Source: JAWQFO01 sp033436665 (GTDB lineage Bacteria; Pseudomonadota; Alphaproteobacteria; Rhodobacterales; Rhodobacteraceae). Taken from it: 64,000 bases of DNA. Both the position numbers and the translations under genes were made by a program. This document shows, piece by piece, positions 55,884 to 64,000 of the stretch; the first letter of the stretch is position 1, and each line of letters starts with the position of its first letter. The stretch is from the NCBI RefSeq assembly GCF_033436665.1, contig NZ_JAWQFO010000002.1:62001-126000 (forward strand), in the 5' to 3' direction. Under the pieces are notes generated by a model. The model did not search any database. It saw only the letters and a list, made by a program, of their open reading frames with translations, and was not told where the DNA came from.

Positions 55884-55991
55884 GTGGCGGACCCCTTTTC
55901 TAAATATTCAGACAGGTTATATAGACGCGCAAGAGACTCGGCTTGTCTGGATGGGGAATCAGTAGCGGCGATGCGCGTGCAGGAGCACTTG

Positions 55992-56312
55992 ATGGCGGAA
56001 CGTTTCGGGGATGACGGGGACACGTCGATCCTGACGAAAACCAAGCCCAAGACCAAGCGCCCGCCGCTCTACAAGGTTCTGTTGCTGAATGACGACTTCA
56101 CGCCGATGGAATTCGTTGTTCACGTCCTTGAACGGTTCTTCCACCTCAGCCACGCGCAGGCGTTCGAGATCATGCTGACGGTCCACAAGAAGGGTCTCGC
56201 CGTGGTCGGCGTGTTCAGCCACGAGATCGCCGAGACCAAGGTGGCGCAGGTGATGGATTTCGCCCGGCGCCACCAGCATCCGCTCCAGTGCACGATGGAA
56301 AAAGAAGAATAG
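55992..56312 (+). CDS. clpS: ATP-dependent Clp protease adaptor ClpS
   Basis: A 106-residue N-end-rule adaptor that hands substrates with bulky hydrophobic N-termini to ClpAP. The binding pocket LLNDDFTPMEFVV (about 31-43) and VHKKGLAVVGVFSHEIAETK are diagnostic. The disordered N-terminal tail (TKTKPKTKRPP) needed for delivery is present. ATG 55992 has AGGAG six bases upstream and is preferred to ATG 55971. clpA does not follow; a methyltransferase gene comes four bases later. Confidence 0.96.
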   Translation: MAERFGDDGDTSILTKTKPKTKRPPLYKVLLLNDDFTPMEFVVHVLERFFHLSHAQAFEIMLTVHKKGLAVVGVFSHEIAETKVAQVMDFARRHQHPLQCTMEKEE

Positions 56313-56316
56313 GCAG

Positions 56317-57309
56317 GTGATCGACGCCCGCCTGACCATCGCCCTGTCCGGCGACGCATTGGCGTTGCCCGATGACGGCCGGATCGTTGCCTTCGAACCG
56401 CCGCGCGGGTCTGACCTGCCGGGCCTCGACCGCGATCGGCTGCTCGTGGTTCAGGACTCAAAGCTCGATTTTGACGACTTTTCCGCGCGCGGCTTCGACT
56501 GCGCCACCCAGGCCGAGGGGTCGTTTGCGACCGCGGTTGTCTGTCTGCCGCGCGCGCGGCGCGAGGCGCAGGCGCTGCTGGCCCGGGCGTTCGAACTGAC
56601 CGACGGACCGGTCATCGTCGACGGGCAGAAGACCGACGGCATCGACGCCATGCTGCGGCAGGTCCGCAGGCGCGCGCGCGTCGAGGGACCGATCTCGAAG
56701 GCGCATGGCAAGCTCTTCTGGCTGCCTTCCGGCACCGGGGACCGGTTCGCCGACTGGGCCGCCGGCCCGGAACTGAGCTCCGGCGGGTTCTGGACCGCCC
56801 CGGGCGTGTTCTCTGCCGACGGCATCGACCCGGCCTCGGCGATGCTTGCCGACGCGCTGCCCGAGAAACTCGGGCCCGAGGTTGCTGACCTGGGCGCGGG
56901 CTGGGGCTTTCTGTCGGCCCACGTGCTGACCCGCGACAGCGTGCGCCGTGTGCACCTCGTTGAGGCCGGTCACATGGCCCTGCAGTGCGCCCAGCACAAT
57001 CTCACGGACCCCCGCGCGGTGTTCCACTGGGCCGATGCCACGCGTTGGCAGGCGCCCGAGCGGATCGACACGGTGGTCATGAACCCGCCCTTTCACACCG
57101 ACCGGGCCGCCGATCCGCGGCTCGGCCAGGCCTTTGTCGCCGCCGCGGCGCGTATTCTCGCACCACAGGGCCAGCTCTGGATGGTGGCCAACCGGCACCT
57201 GCCTTACGAGTCGACCTTGAAGGACCATTTTGCCATGGTGGCCGAGGCGGGCGGAGATTCGCGGTTCAAGCTCTTGCAGGCGGCGCGACCGGTACGGCGG
57301 CGCGGCTGA
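56317..57309 (+). CDS. Class I SAM methyltransferase (RsmC-like, 16S rRNA guanine-N2)
   Basis: A 330-residue protein with the two-domain RsmC layout: a degenerate N-terminal methyltransferase-like half and a catalytic C-terminal half. Motif I is DLGAGWGFLS (191-200); the amino-methylating signature is MNPPFHTD (255-262), shared with 16S rRNA G1207/G966 enzymes. GTG start, four bases after clpS. The rRNA target is inferred from the family; the position cannot be read from the sequence. Confidence 0.88.
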   Translation: MIDARLTIALSGDALALPDDGRIVAFEPPRGSDLPGLDRDRLLVVQDSKLDFDDFSARGFDCATQAEGSFATAVVCLPRARREAQALLARAFELTDGPVIVDGQKTDGIDAMLRQVRRRARVEGPISKAHGKLFWLPSGTGDRFADWAAGPELSSGGFWTAPGVFSADGIDPASAMLADALPEKLGPEVADLGAGWGFLSAHVLTRDSVRRVHLVEAGHMALQCAQHNLTDPRAVFHWADATRWQAPERIDTVVMNPPFHTDRAADPRLGQAFVAAAARILAPQGQLWMVANRHLPYESTLKDHFAMVAEAGGDSRFKLLQAARPVRRRG

Positions 57310-57327
57310 AGACACGGAAGGCGGGAC

Positions 57328-58131
57328 ATGTCCTTTTCGATCAGCGGCAAGACGGCGATCGTCACCGGCGCGGCGAACGGCATCGGACTCGCCATCGCGC
57401 GCCATTTCGTCGAGCGCGGCGCCAACGTGATGTGCGCCGACATGGACGAGAAGAAACTCGTCGAGGAATGGCGCGACCCGGCGCGGACCGAGGAGAACCT
57501 TGCCTATTTCGCCGGCGACCTGCGCCAGCGCCTGACCATCGCCAACCTGATCTCGGCCACGATCGACCAGTTCGATCAGGTCGACATTTTGGTCAACGCC
57601 TCGCGGCAGATGCTGACCACGGACCCGCTCGATGTCGAAGACACATCGGTCTCGCTGCTGATGGAGCAGAACGTGATGACCGCGCTGCAGCTGACCCAGC
57701 AGGTCGCGCGGCGCATGATCAAGCAGGGCGAAGGACAGGAAGAGGGGCAGGTCGGCTCGATCGTCAACCTGTCCTCGATCACCGCACATCACACCCGGCC
57801 GGAACTCATGGCGTTTTCGATGGCCTCCGCGGCGATGGAGCAGATGACCCGTTCGATGGCGCTGGTGCTGGCGCAGCACAGGATCCGCGTCAACGCCGTC
57901 GCTTTCGGGTCGGTGATGAGCAACTCGCTCAAGCTGTCGATGGCCGATCATTCCGAATGGCGCGACGACATCCGCAGCCACACGCCGCTGGGCCGGATCG
58001 CGGCACCCTCGGAACTGAGCGAGGCGGTTCAATTCCTGGCCGCCGAAAGCTCGGGCTTCGTGACCGGGCAGGTGATCACCATCGACGGCGGACGCTCGTT
58101 GCTCGATGCGGTCGCCGCCCCGGCGCATTGA
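57328..58131 (+). CDS. SDR family protein with replaced catalytic Tyr/Lys
   Basis: A 267-residue Rossmann-fold protein of the short-chain dehydrogenase family. The NAD(P) motif TGAANGIG (13-20), VNAS in place of NNAG, and the C-terminal TGQVITIDGG are present. The catalytic YxxxK should follow Ser150 by 13 residues but reads Phe163-Ser-Met-Ala-Ser167, so both Tyr and Lys are lost. Either a non-catalytic binding protein or an unusual enzyme. Same strand as, and 18 bases after, the methyltransferase. Confidence 0.88.
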   Translation: MSFSISGKTAIVTGAANGIGLAIARHFVERGANVMCADMDEKKLVEEWRDPARTEENLAYFAGDLRQRLTIANLISATIDQFDQVDILVNASRQMLTTDPLDVEDTSVSLLMEQNVMTALQLTQQVARRMIKQGEGQEEGQVGSIVNLSSITAHHTRPELMAFSMASAAMEQMTRSMALVLAQHRIRVNAVAFGSVMSNSLKLSMADHSEWRDDIRSHTPLGRIAAPSELSEAVQFLAAESSGFVTGQVITIDGGRSLLDAVAAPAH

Positions 58132-58195
58132 CGCGGCGCCCCTTTCCCTATCCGCCGCTTGGGCATAGAACGCCCCGAAACCCGCAGGAGCGATC

Positions 58196-59089
58196 ATGAG
58201 CAGCGATTTCGACAGCGAAAAGACACGCGCCGCGGCGTGGTTCCGCGACCTCCGCGACGGCATCGTCGCGGCCTTCGAAGCGCTCGAGGAGACCCACGAC
58301 GAAGGTCCGCTCTCGGAGGCGGCGACAGGCCGGTTCGAGGTCAGCCAAACCCGGCGCAAGAGCGAGGACGGATCGGACGCCGGCGGCGGTCTGATGAGCG
58401 TGATGCGCGGCGGCCGTGTGTTCGAGAAGGTCGGCGTCAACGTTTCGACCGTCTACGGCACGCTCGGGGCGCGCGCGCAGCAGGCGATGGCCGCGCGCAA
58501 GGGCATCCCCGGTATGGCCGAGGATCCGCGTTTCTGGGCCTCCGGGATCAGCCTTGTCGCGCATATGCAGAACCCGCATGTCCCGGCAGTCCATATGAAC
58601 ACGCGAATGTTCTGGACCCCGCATGCCTGGTGGTTCGGCGGCGGGTCCGACCTCAATCCCTGCATCGAGTATGACGAGGACACCGCGCATTTCCATGCCA
58701 CTCAGCAGGCCCATCTCGACCCGCATGGCACCGCGCATTACCCGCGCCTCAAGAACTGGGCGGACGAGTATTTCTTCATCCCGCACCGTGGGCGCGCGCG
58801 GGGCGTCGGGGGCATCTTCATGGATGACCATTGCACCGGCGACTGGGAGGCTGATTTTGCGCTGACCCAGGACATCGGGCGGGCATTTCTGCCCGCCTAC
58901 CTCCCGCTGGTCGAGAAGCGCCGGGGGCAGGCATGGGGCGATGCCGACAAGGACGCCCAGCTGGTGCACCGCGGGCTCTACGCGGAATACAACCTCGTCT
59001 ACGATCGCGGCACGAAATTCGGGCTGGAAACCGGCCATGATGCCAATGCCGTTCTGATGAGCCTGCCGCCGCTGGCCAAATGGGTCTAA
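58196..59089 (+). CDS. hemF: Oxygen-dependent coproporphyrinogen III oxidase
   Basis: A 297-residue enzyme: coproporphyrinogen III + O2 to protoporphyrinogen IX, cytoplasmic. Family blocks are GGGLMSVMRGGRVFEKVGVN, WWFGGGSDLNPC (usual DLTPY), VGGIFMDD and the closing YNLVYDRGTKFGLETG. Length fits the family. It lies close to hemC and hemE, forming a loose heme cluster. It converges on the desaturase gene. Confidence 0.96.
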   Translation: MSSDFDSEKTRAAAWFRDLRDGIVAAFEALEETHDEGPLSEAATGRFEVSQTRRKSEDGSDAGGGLMSVMRGGRVFEKVGVNVSTVYGTLGARAQQAMAARKGIPGMAEDPRFWASGISLVAHMQNPHVPAVHMNTRMFWTPHAWWFGGGSDLNPCIEYDEDTAHFHATQQAHLDPHGTAHYPRLKNWADEYFFIPHRGRARGVGGIFMDDHCTGDWEADFALTQDIGRAFLPAYLPLVEKRRGQAWGDADKDAQLVHRGLYAEYNLVYDRGTKFGLETGHDANAVLMSLPPLAKWV

Positions 59090-59099
59090 GCGCGCGGGC

Positions 59100-60035
59100 C
59101 TACCAGCCGGCCTCGACCAGCGCGGCGCGGTAGGACAGGCTGACGCGCATCTTCGGACCGTGACCGCGGTCATGCAGCAGGCGGTGCAGTTTCGGAAGCT
59201 GCCAGCAGGGCACGTGCATCACCATATGATGCTCGAGGTGGTAGTTGACCCAGTAGGGGGCGACCAGCGCGCGCTCGACAAGGCCGGCCTTCGTGGTGCG
59301 CACGTTCTGCAACGGATTGTCCGACTGTTCGGTGGCGCCGTGCTCGGCGATGTTGCGGATGCGCAGGACAAGCTGGAACCAGGTCAGGTAGGGCAGAAGC
59401 CAGAAGGCAAGGCCGTACCACCACTCTCCGGCCAGCCCCATCAGCAGCATGACAGCCGCGAAGACGGGCAGCGATTTCCACAGGTCGCGCGCCTTGAACG
59501 CTTGCGCGGCATCGCGGGTCGCGGCCTCGATGGCGTCGTCGTCTCCCGCCAGCCGCAGCGACATTGCGATCTGCGCGGCAAGCTGGCGGACTCCGGTTTG
59601 CCCGGTCAGGTCGCGCAGGAACTTGCGTTTCAGGCTCGCGCGCGACGTCGGGAACTTCGAGGACAGCACGAGATCGGGGTCGCGCTCGGTCTGGGTGTGG
59701 CGGTGATGTGTCAGGTGATAGTGCCGGTAGCTCGCCAGCTCGGCTAGGATCGGCCGCCCGCAGAGCCATTCGCCGGCGAACTCGTTGAGCTTGCGGTCCC
59801 GGAACAGCGCATTGTGTGCCGCCTCGTGCATCAGGATGGCAAGCCCCAGCTGGCGCGAGCCGATCAGCACGACGGCCAGAAGGAAGGTCAGCGGGTTGGG
59901 CCAGACCGCGAAGATCGCGACGGCCGCCGCGATCACGCCCCAGCAATGCAGGACCAGCCACGCCCCGGCAAGGTCCGAGCGCCGCGCAAGCGGGCGGATG
60001 TCGTCGCTGCTGAGGTAGGCCTTGCCCGGCGTCAT
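59100..60035 (-). CDS. Membrane fatty acid desaturase family protein
   Basis: A 311-residue membrane di-iron protein. The three His boxes are HEAAH, HLTHHRH and HLEHH, set between two pairs of hydrophobic helices; GNA-type acyl-lipid desaturases and ketolase-like enzymes share this plan. ATG 60035 has GGAAG eight bases upstream; longer readings lack support. Encoded 49 bases after hemC on the same strand and probably co-transcribed. Substrate (fatty acyl chain or other lipid) not determined. Confidence 0.9.
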   Translation of the reverse strand: MTPGKAYLSSDDIRPLARRSDLAGAWLVLHCWGVIAAAVAIFAVWPNPLTFLLAVVLIGSRQLGLAILMHEAAHNALFRDRKLNEFAGEWLCGRPILAELASYRHYHLTHHRHTQTERDPDLVLSSKFPTSRASLKRKFLRDLTGQTGVRQLAAQIAMSLRLAGDDDAIEAATRDAAQAFKARDLWKSLPVFAAVMLLMGLAGEWWYGLAFWLLPYLTWFQLVLRIRNIAEHGATEQSDNPLQNVRTTKAGLVERALVAPYWVNYHLEHHMVMHVPCWQLPKLHRLLHDRGHGPKMRVSLSYRAALVEAGW

Positions 60036-60084
60036 GGTGGAATGCTTCCAGACGTGCCCGGCTTGCGTCAAGCAGGACGCCCCG

Positions 60085-61035
60085 TCACGTTCCGTGCCAG
60101 TCGAAGAATCCGTCGCCCGCTTTGGCGAGCAATTCATCGGCCAGGTCGGTTCCCATGTCCGGGCCCTCGGCGACCGGGCCACTGCGCGCGCCGGCGATGG
60201 CCTGCGACCCGTCCGGACGCAGCACCTCGCCGCGCAGGTGCAGACGGTCGCCCTCGAGCACGGCCAGTCCGGCGATCGGTGTCTCGCAGGATCCGTCGAG
60301 CCGGCGCAGGAAGGCGCGTTCGGCCTCGACGCGCTGTGCCGTGGGGCGGTCGTGGATCGCCGCCAGCATCTCGGCCACCCGGTCGTCGTCGCCCCGGCGT
60401 TCGATGCCGATCGCGCCTTGCGCGATGGCCGGCAGCATGTCCTCGGGATCGACTGGCGTGGCCGGTACGCCGTCCATGCCGAGACGGTTCAGGCCAGCGG
60501 TGGCGAGGAAGGTGCAGTCTGCCACCCCGTCGGCCAGCTTTTTCAGCCGCGTCTGCACGTTTCCGCGAAATTCGACGACCTCGAGGCCGGGACGGCGGTT
60601 CAACAGCTGCGCGCGGCGGCGCAGGCTCGAGGTGCCGACCACCGAGCCTGCCGGCAGGTCGGCGATGCGCGAATAACGTTGCGAGACGAAAGCGTCGCGC
60701 ACGTCCTCGCGCGGAAGGTAGCAGTCGATCAGCAGGCCCTGCGGCTGCTCGGTCGGCATGTCCTTCATCGAGTGCACGGCAATGTCGATGCCACCGGCCA
60801 GGAGGCTGGCCTCGATCTCGCGGGTGAAAAGCCCCTTGCCGCCGATCTCCTTCAGCGGCCGGTCCTGGATCCTGTCGCCGGTCACCTTTATGACGACGAT
60901 CTCGAAACACGCCCCCGGTAGGCCGAAGGCACCCGCGAGCCTGTCACGTGTCTCGTGGGCCTGGGCCAGTGCAAGCGGCGAGCCGCGGGTGCCGATCCGA
61001 AGCGGCTGGTCCGGTGTGGGAAGTGTCTCGGTCAT
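60085..61035 (-). CDS. hemC: Hydroxymethylbilane synthase (porphobilinogen deaminase)
   Basis: A 316-residue enzyme joining four porphobilinogens into hydroxymethylbilane. RIGTRGSPLALAQ opens domain 1; the catalytic Asp lies in HSMKDMP (about 92); Cys250 in DGSCETPIAG carries the dipyrromethane cofactor. ATG 61035 has AAGGAAG upstream. Divergent from hemE across 99 bases, so the two consecutive-pathway genes may share regulatory DNA. Confidence 0.97.
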   Translation of the reverse strand: MTETLPTPDQPLRIGTRGSPLALAQAHETRDRLAGAFGLPGACFEIVVIKVTGDRIQDRPLKEIGGKGLFTREIEASLLAGGIDIAVHSMKDMPTEQPQGLLIDCYLPREDVRDAFVSQRYSRIADLPAGSVVGTSSLRRRAQLLNRRPGLEVVEFRGNVQTRLKKLADGVADCTFLATAGLNRLGMDGVPATPVDPEDMLPAIAQGAIGIERRGDDDRVAEMLAAIHDRPTAQRVEAERAFLRRLDGSCETPIAGLAVLEGDRLHLRGEVLRPDGSQAIAGARSGPVAEGPDMGTDLADELLAKAGDGFFDWHGT

Positions 61036-61134
61036 GCGATCTTCCTTACGCGCCGGGTTCGGACGTGACAAGGCGACCGCTTGACATCGCTTGCGGGTCG
61101 GGAAACCAACGTGGGAACGAATGCGAGGAGCCTC

Positions 61135-62163
61135 ATGACAAAGACCCTGTTGCGCGCGCTTGGCGGAGAAACCCTGGCGACCCCGCCGATCTGGATGATG
61201 CGGCAGGCCGGACGCTACCTGCCGGAGTACCGCGCCACGCGCGAGAAGGCGGGCGATTTCCTGTCCTTGTGCTACACGCCCGATCTTGCCGCCGAGGTGA
61301 CGCTGCAACCGATCCGGCGCTACGGCTTCGACGCGGCGATCCTTTTTGCCGACATCCTGCTGGTCCCGCAGGCGCTGGGCGCCGAGCTGTGGTTCGTGAC
61401 CGGCGAGGGGCCGCGGCTTTCGACGGTGACCGAACAGCGGGATTTCGACGCGCTGCGGCCTGCGGGCGAGGTACATGAGACGCTTTCGCCGGTCTACGAG
61501 ACGCTGCGGATCCTGGCGCGCGAACTGCCCGACACGGTGACCCTGATCGGCTTTGCCGGCGCGCCCTGGACGGTGGCGACCTACATGATCGCCGGGCGCG
61601 GCACGCCCGACCAGGGTCCGGCACATGCGCTCAAAGACGGCAATTGTGTACTCTTCGAAGCGCTGCTGGAGCGGATCACGGCCGCGACCATCGAATACCT
61701 CTCGGCCCAGATCGAGGCCGGGGCGGAGGTGGTGAAGCTTTTCGACAGCTGGGCCGGATCGCTGAACGACGAAGACTTCCAGAAGTATGCGCTGGCACCC
61801 GCGCGCGAGATCACGGCAGCACTGAAGAAACGCCACCCCGGAATCCCCGTGATCGGTTTTCCACGCGGGGCGGACACGCGCTATGCCGGTTTCGCACAGG
61901 CGACCGGCGTCGATTGCGTGGCACTCGACAATGCGGTCGATGCGGATTGGGCGGCGGGGCATGTGCAAACGGATGGCTGCGTGCAGGGCAACCTCGCGCC
62001 CGAGCACCTCGTGACGGGCGGGCAGGCGCTTGTCGACGAGACCCGGCGTATCGTCGCAGCCTTCTCCGGCGGGCCGCACATCTTCAATCTGGGGCATGGC
62101 ATCACACCCGACGCGGACCCCGACAACGTGGCGCGCATGATTGACGCAGTGAGAGATCGCTAG
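61135..62163 (+). CDS. hemE: Uroporphyrinogen decarboxylase
   Basis: A 342-residue decarboxylase: uroporphyrinogen III to coproporphyrinogen III. Signature WMMRQAGRYLPEYR near the N-terminus, FADILLVPQALG, FAGAPWTVATYM and the C-terminal FNLGHGITPDADPDN. ATG 61135 follows GAGGAG; a TTG upstream at 61081 is not needed. Ends just before the tRNA gene, with no terminator seen between. Confidence 0.97.
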   Translation: MTKTLLRALGGETLATPPIWMMRQAGRYLPEYRATREKAGDFLSLCYTPDLAAEVTLQPIRRYGFDAAILFADILLVPQALGAELWFVTGEGPRLSTVTEQRDFDALRPAGEVHETLSPVYETLRILARELPDTVTLIGFAGAPWTVATYMIAGRGTPDQGPAHALKDGNCVLFEALLERITAATIEYLSAQIEAGAEVVKLFDSWAGSLNDEDFQKYALAPAREITAALKKRHPGIPVIGFPRGADTRYAGFAQATGVDCVALDNAVDADWAAGHVQTDGCVQGNLAPEHLVTGGQALVDETRRIVAAFSGGPHIFNLGHGITPDADPDNVARMIDAVRDR

Positions 62164-62220
62164 GGGGCATTTCTTGCCTTGACGCCCCGGTCCGGCTGGC
62201 ATAGTCGGAGCGCCCATGAC

Positions 62221-62297
<77 letters not shown>

Positions 62298-62398
62298 TCA
62301 CCTTCTCTTCGCCCTGTTTTCCTTGAAGCGCATGGAAACGAAGGGCTTTTTGGACCCGGTCTGGTACACGGAAGTGGTGCCCGGCGATGAGGTTGAGG

Positions 62399-64000
62399 AT
62401 GAACACACCGAAGCTGCGCGGCAGTGTCTGGTCCGTATGGGAACGTGTCCCTGCTGACGTGGTCGAGAAGGCGCAGGGCAAAGCGGTTCCGGTAACGATA
62501 GGTGGCGAACAGGACAAGATCCTGCTGACGACCCACGCCAAGAAATCGCTTGGGACCAAGGACAAGGGGGAAGCCAAGTTGCGTTACCACGAGGTGTCGG
62601 TTGCTCTGCAGCGCTTCTACGAGGGACTGAGAAACGGTCCACAGATGATCACCGAAAGGCAGGCAGCGGCACTCGCGGGGGACTACTACCGCTCACTGGT
62701 TCAGCAGTACGGGGACAACCCCGGTGATCCCGAGCGGTGGGAGACGGCAATGGATCCCCTCGTTGAAGTTGCGGATGAGGAGGCCGACATCAGCCACAAC
62801 CAGCGTGGGAAGCTTCTGGAACGGCTGCACGGTGCTGAGGCTGATCGCTGGCTCGGGGAGCGCGGCATGACGGTAGACGGCTCTTCGCGCGATCTGCTCC
62901 TGACCGAGTTCAACCGTGCGGCACTGGATGCCTGCGAGACGCTGCGCAAGCGGGCTGTGGGTGACTGGACGCAAGATACCAAGGCTGATCGTTTCCCGTC
63001 TTGGATGCCACCTACAGCGGCCAAGGGCGCGGCACCTGCGGTAGCCCAACAGAAGACGGGCGTGACGGGTGAGGTCAGCGGAGGCACATCGAACAGTCTG
63101 CTCACGCTGCACGGTATATGGGAAGAGCAACACGAGAAGAGCGGCGGAAGGCTCAAGGGGCGCAGGGGGCCGAGGATGATGGTCGAAGCTTTCATCGCCT
63201 ACGCTGGCCACTCGGACGCCACCCGCATCACGTATATTCAAGCGCAGGCATGGGCTTCTTCTCTCCGAGACGGCGAGAAGCCAAAGGCGGCAAGGACCGT
63301 CAACGACACGTACGTGGCCCACCTCAAGGCGATCCTGAACCAGCCGGAAGCTAAACGGATGCTGGGCGGGGGCAATCCTTTCAGTGGGGTTTCCGTCAAG
63401 GCTGAGAAGAAGACCAAGCTCCGGTCCCAAGGGTTCACGTCGGAGGAAGCAGTGAAAGTTCTACGCGCGGCTATGGCGGTGTCCTTGGAGGGCAAGCGAA
63501 GCACCGAGCAGAAGGCCAAGTCGAGGCGATGGCTTCCGCCGATGCTTGCCCATACCGGGGCCAGGGTTGGCGAACTCGCACAGTTGCGGAAAGACGACTT
63601 GAAGCAGACCGGAGAGGTTTGCTGGCTGAGGCTCACGCCAGAGGCAGGCAGCGTCAAGTCAGGGATTTACCGCGATGTTCCTCTTCATCCCCAGCTTGTG
63701 GTATGGGGGCTGGTCGAGTGGATCAAGGGTTCGCCCGATGGGCCGCTTTTCTACAGCCCCAGCGGCAAGGGACGGGATGCCGATCTTGCGCGGCGGGACA
63801 AGTGCAATCAGCACACTGCCGATCTGGTGCGGGAGGCGGGGGTCTCGGACATTGCCCAGCCTAACCACGGTTGGCGGCACAGGTGGAAGACCGTAGCGCG
63901 TAGCTGCGGTATCGGCAGCGACTGGCAGAGGGCGATACAGGGCCATAGTGGTGGAGCGGTGGATTACGACTATGGCGAGTTCGAGATCGAACCCAAGTTC
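62399..64000 (+). CDS. Tyrosine recombinase/phage-type integrase (3' end outside window)
   Basis: The frame is open for 534 codons to the window end. The N-terminus (LRGSVWSVWERVPADV) resembles the leading domain of phage-type integrases; a core-binding helical region spans about 235-340. The catalytic set is present: Arg389 in HTGARVGELAQL, His490 and Arg493 in HGWRH, His516 in IQGHSGG and Tyr525 in DYDYGEF. Codon use is less GC-biased than in the neighbours (ATA, AGG, many A/T-ending codons), consistent with transfer. ATG 62399 is used; ATG 62387, four codons earlier, is also possible. It integrates an element at the adjacent tRNA. Confidence 0.93.
   Translation, partial: MNTPKLRGSVWSVWERVPADVVEKAQGKAVPVTIGGEQDKILLTTHAKKSLGTKDKGEAKLRYHEVSVALQRFYEGLRNGPQMITERQAAALAGDYYRSLVQQYGDNPGDPERWETAMDPLVEVADEEADISHNQRGKLLERLHGAEADRWLGERGMTVDGSSRDLLLTEFNRAALDACETLRKRAVGDWTQDTKADRFPSWMPPTAAKGAAPAVAQQKTGVTGEVSGGTSNSLLTLHGIWEEQHEKSGGRLKGRRGPRMMVEAFIAYAGHSDATRITYIQAQAWASSLRDGEKPKAARTVNDTYVAHLKAILNQPEAKRMLGGGNPFSGVSVKAEKKTKLRSQGFTSEEAVKVLRAAMAVSLEGKRSTEQKAKSRRWLPPMLAHTGARVGELAQLRKDDLKQTGEVCWLRLTPEAGSVKSGIYRDVPLHPQLVVWGLVEWIKGSPDGPLFYSPSGKGRDADLARRDKCNQHTADLVREAGVSDIAQPNHGWRHRWKTVARSCGIGSDWQRAIQGHSGGAVDYDYGEFEIEPKF

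Noticed and set aside
62332..62457. 41-codon frame between the tRNA and the integrase
   Set aside because: It overlaps the integrase start in another frame, has no ribosome site, and resembles no known small protein; probably chance.

Overview
The window is GC-rich, densely coded alphaproteobacterial chromosome. The best fit is a member of the Rhodobacterales (Roseobacter/Paracoccus type). The evidence is a membrane-anchored c552-type cytochrome divergent from pheA, a HutF/HutG histidine pathway, a perfect FNR-type box, a short SRP RNA and many GTG/TTG starts. No species can be named from the sequence alone.

Layout. 1-8.2 kb: the tail of a sulfatase, an amidase, a DUF2235 alpha/beta hydrolase, an EF-G-like GTPase whose switch I is largely missing, a PiT phosphate permease and a Nudix hydrolase. 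8.3-12.1 kb: a tightly packed set of lipid kinase, metallophosphoesterase, DedA protein and POTRA-less Omp85 barrel, facing a large MscS channel. 14.5-17.8 kb: three exported proteins (outer-membrane barrel, DUF2950, DUF3300), followed by an unknown multi-pass membrane protein. 19.3-26.7 kb: a LacI-controlled ABC sugar or compatible-solute operon (regulator, binding protein, two unusual permeases, GH63-type glycosidase, ATPase). 26.7-38.8 kb: housekeeping genes: ybaB, dnaX, DUF202, zinc peptidase, rsgA, SRP RNA, 2',3'-cyclic phosphodiesterase, nudC, SRPBCC, trkH/trkA, pheA and cytochrome c. 39-44.8 kb: a yejABEF-type peptide ABC transporter. 44.9-52.3 kb: the complete histidine utilisation set hutC-F-I-H-G-U. 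52.4-62.2 kb: universal stress protein, a D,D-carboxypeptidase, HAD hydrolase, clpS, an RsmC-like methyltransferase, a degenerate SDR, hemF, a desaturase, hemC and hemE. 62.2-64 kb: a CAT-anticodon tRNA followed at once by a tyrosine recombinase that runs off the right edge. This is the left end of an integrated element.

How the parts work together. The hut genes take histidine to glutamate by the two-step HutF/HutG branch, with HutC-like operator sequences at both promoters. The LacI operon carries one perfect 16-bp palindrome before the regulator gene, a stable stem-loop after the binding-protein gene (expected to raise binding-protein dosage), and a hydrolase resembling mannosylglycerate/glucosylglycerate hydrolases. 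Import and hydrolysis of a glycosyl-glycerate-like solute is therefore the leading inference. The lipid kinase to Omp85 cluster suggests an envelope lipid function.

The least conventional items are the DUF11-like domain spliced into a MalF-type permease, the EF-G paralogue without switch I, the lipid/Omp85 operon, and the DUF3300 protein with a histone-H1-like basic tail. No CRISPR array, insertion sequence or rRNA gene was seen.
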